Assembly: GCF_030929615.1 (NCBI RefSeq)
Contig: NZ_JAVFVU010000016.1
Coordinates: forward strand, 1 to 64,000
Direction of reading: 5' to 3'
Length of the DNA: 64,000 nucleotides
Source of the DNA: Dyadobacter sp. LHD-138
GTDB lineage: Bacteria; Bacteroidota; Bacteroidia; Cytophagales; Spirosomataceae
The notes under the pieces were generated by a model. That model saw only the letters and a program-made list of their open reading frames with translations, made no database searches and had not been told where the DNA came from. Below, one piece after another: positions 62,721 through 64,000 of the stretch (position 1 is the first letter of the stretch; each line of letters starts with the position of its first letter). Position numbers and translations under genes: made by a program.

Positions 62721-64000
62721 TTATTTCTTCAAAGCCTCTTCAACCGGATTTCCAATGTTTCCGCTTGGCGGCAAAATGTGTAGCAAAGAAGCGATTGTCG
62801 GCGCAATATCAGATACCGAAGTGCGTCTCAAAGTCTCGCCCTTATTGATTCCCCAACCGAATAACGCGAATGGAACCTGGGTATCGTAGTTGTAAGGCGT
62901 TCCATGGGAAGTACCTGTTGAACTGCCATAAAACCAGCCTGGCTGCGTAATGATCTGGATATCTCCGCTCCTTTTCGCATTCACATTGTTCTTGTACAAT
63001 TCAAGCTGATACGTATTCAAAGGCGCCCTTCCCATATCTGTCAGATTCAATACATCGGCAATACCGTCTACCGGCAAAAGTGATTCTCTGACTACTTCAA
63101 AAACCTGGGTTGCCGTGATTTTCTTCTTTTTCAGCAAAGCGTGATTCAAATACAACTGGTTGTTTTCACTTCTTGTCACATAAGCACCCTCACCGAAAGT
63201 TTCATTTAAATTCTTTTTCATGATATCTGCCAACACAGTTCTGCTGGCAAGGCCCGCTGGTAACTTATGCTCTTTTGCAAATCCCGGAACATCGACAACG
63301 CCATGATCGGCTGTAAGGAAAACGGTATAATTCCCCTTGCCTGTCCAGCTGTCTAAAAAAGAAAACAGTTCGGCAAATTCGCGGTCAAGTCTCAAATAAT
63401 CATCTTCCTGCTCCACCGAATTAGGTCCGGCCATGTGCCCGATTTTATCAGGAGAAGAAAAACTGATCGCCAAAAAGTCTGTCTCAGCACCTTTTCCAAG
63501 CTTTTCGCCTTTTACGGCCTCAATCGCCATTTCCTTCGTAATGGTGTTTCCCCAGGGCGTGCCGGTTACGGTACCAAAAGCATCTCCGGCAAAACCGGCC
63601 AGTTCATAAGGAAAAACAGGTTTTTTCGCACCAGGTAATTTTCCTTCCCAAGGCACATCATCAGCCGTACTTTGCGTGTATTGCTCAATAGGATTCAACA
63701 ACTGCCAGCCTTTCTTCAAATATTCCGAAGGCATTTTTTTTGCATTGTAATCCTTTGCCCACTGCGGCAGTTCCTCCATATAAAAAGTACTCGTCACCCA
63801 GTTTCCCGTGTTGGAATCGAACCAGTACGAGCCATTGGCGGTATGTCCTGCCGGTAAAATAGAACCGCGGTCCTTGATGGCTACGCCAATGGTTTTTGAA
63901 CGGAAATTGGTAGCAATTCTCAGTTGGTCCGTTACCGTGCTCGTCAGTAAATTCCGTGGCGACATTTTACCCACACTTACATTACTGCTGCCCACCGTTT
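62721..64000 (-). CDS. PafA-type alkaline phosphatase, 5' part cut by the window end
   Basis: This is the C-terminal ~426 residues of an alkaline phosphatase superfamily enzyme. GVAIKDRGSILPAGH contains the Lys-x-Arg pair typical of PafA, the Ca-independent phosphomonoesterase of Bacteroidota. Metal ligands are visible in FSSPDKIGHM, LTADHGV and SHGTPYNYD. The nucleophile Thr and first metal Asp lie in the missing N-terminal ~110-130 residues. The frame continues past the right window edge. The product is probably periplasmic or outer-membrane associated and releases phosphate from monoesters. A PhoX-like gene elsewhere in the window suggests multiple phosphatases. Confidence 0.88.
   Translation of the reverse strand, partial: TVGSSNVSVGKMSPRNLLTSTVTDQLRIATNFRSKTIGVAIKDRGSILPAGHTANGSYWFDSNTGNWVTSTFYMEELPQWAKDYNAKKMPSEYLKKGWQLLNPIEQYTQSTADDVPWEGKLPGAKKPVFPYELAGFAGDAFGTVTGTPWGNTITKEMAIEAVKGEKLGKGAETDFLAISFSSPDKIGHMAGPNSVEQEDDYLRLDREFAELFSFLDSWTGKGNYTVFLTADHGVVDVPGFAKEHKLPAGLASRTVLADIMKKNLNETFGEGAYVTRSENNQLYLNHALLKKKKITATQVFEVVRESLLPVDGIADVLNLTDMGRAPLNTYQLELYKNNVNAKRSGDIQIITQPGWFYGSSTGTSHGTPYNYDTQVPFALFGWGINKGETLRRTSVSDIAPTIASLLHILPPSGNIGNPVEEALKK

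Overview
The window looks like a chromosomal segment of a Bacteroidota bacterium, most likely order Cytophagales and close to Dyadobacter. That genus call rests on recalled family resemblance and was not searched. Support comes from the type IX secretion protein PorQ, a Gfo/Idh oxidoreductase paired with DUF1080 hydrolase domains, several promoter-like TAnnTTTG boxes, the near absence of Shine-Dalgarno sequences, and many lipoproteins. Gene density is high. I found no rRNA, tRNA, CRISPR array, insertion sequence or phage gene. Most operon ends carry clear hairpin terminators.

Layout. 0.3-5.3 kb (minus strand): a DUF4153/DUF4173 membrane protein, a DbpA-like RNA helicase, a small membrane protein, an aldo/keto reductase and a GroES-like protein. 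5.4-10.9 kb (minus): a tight four-gene operon for surface glycan building or modification, with a GtrB-like GT2, two GT-C-like membrane proteins and an MBOAT acyltransferase. 11-16.4 kb: metal and ion homeostasis, with an LptF/G permease downstream of an MntR-type regulator, divergent to an Nramp manganese transporter and a Kup potassium transporter. A DtxR-type palindrome lies between the divergent genes. 16.5-23.2 kb: phosphoribosyltransferase, glutamine amidotransferase, ClpB, a DJ-1/PfpI protein and a ModF-like double ABC ATPase. 23.2-23.6 kb: two decayed gene fragments.

23.6-38.8 kb: envelope redox and carbohydrate functions. These are a di-haem peroxidase with an N-terminal extension, a PhoX-like lipoprotein, PorQ, a carboxyltransferase beta subunit, a di-haem cytochrome c, a ScyD-like lipoprotein, a Tat-exported Gfo/Idh oxidoreductase, a 1149-residue HEAT plus double DUF1080 protein, an SMP-30-like propeller and an RRM protein. 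38.87-40.26 kb: a tandem array of five ~271-277 bp units, each made of short palindromes. 40.4-54.3 kb: an MFS permease, MutS, a pseudouridine synthase, a Uma2 protein, exonuclease III, envelope proteins, LpxH, CdsA and a CPBP protease. 54.4-57.3 kb (plus): DusB, a free biotin carrier, PyrH and Frr. 57.3-59.8 kb (minus): UDP-glucose dehydrogenase and UDP-xylose synthase, a two-step nucleotide-sugar route. 60-64 kb: acyl-CoA dehydrogenase, a stomatin/NfeD pair and a PafA-type alkaline phosphatase cut by the window end.

The most unusual items are the composite palindromic repeat array, the symmetrical MntR switch, the HEAT-DUF1080-DUF1080 fusion beside its likely oxidoreductase partner, the four-gene glycan operon, the paired self-complementary hairpins at 47.4 kb, and the remnants at 23.3-23.6 kb.
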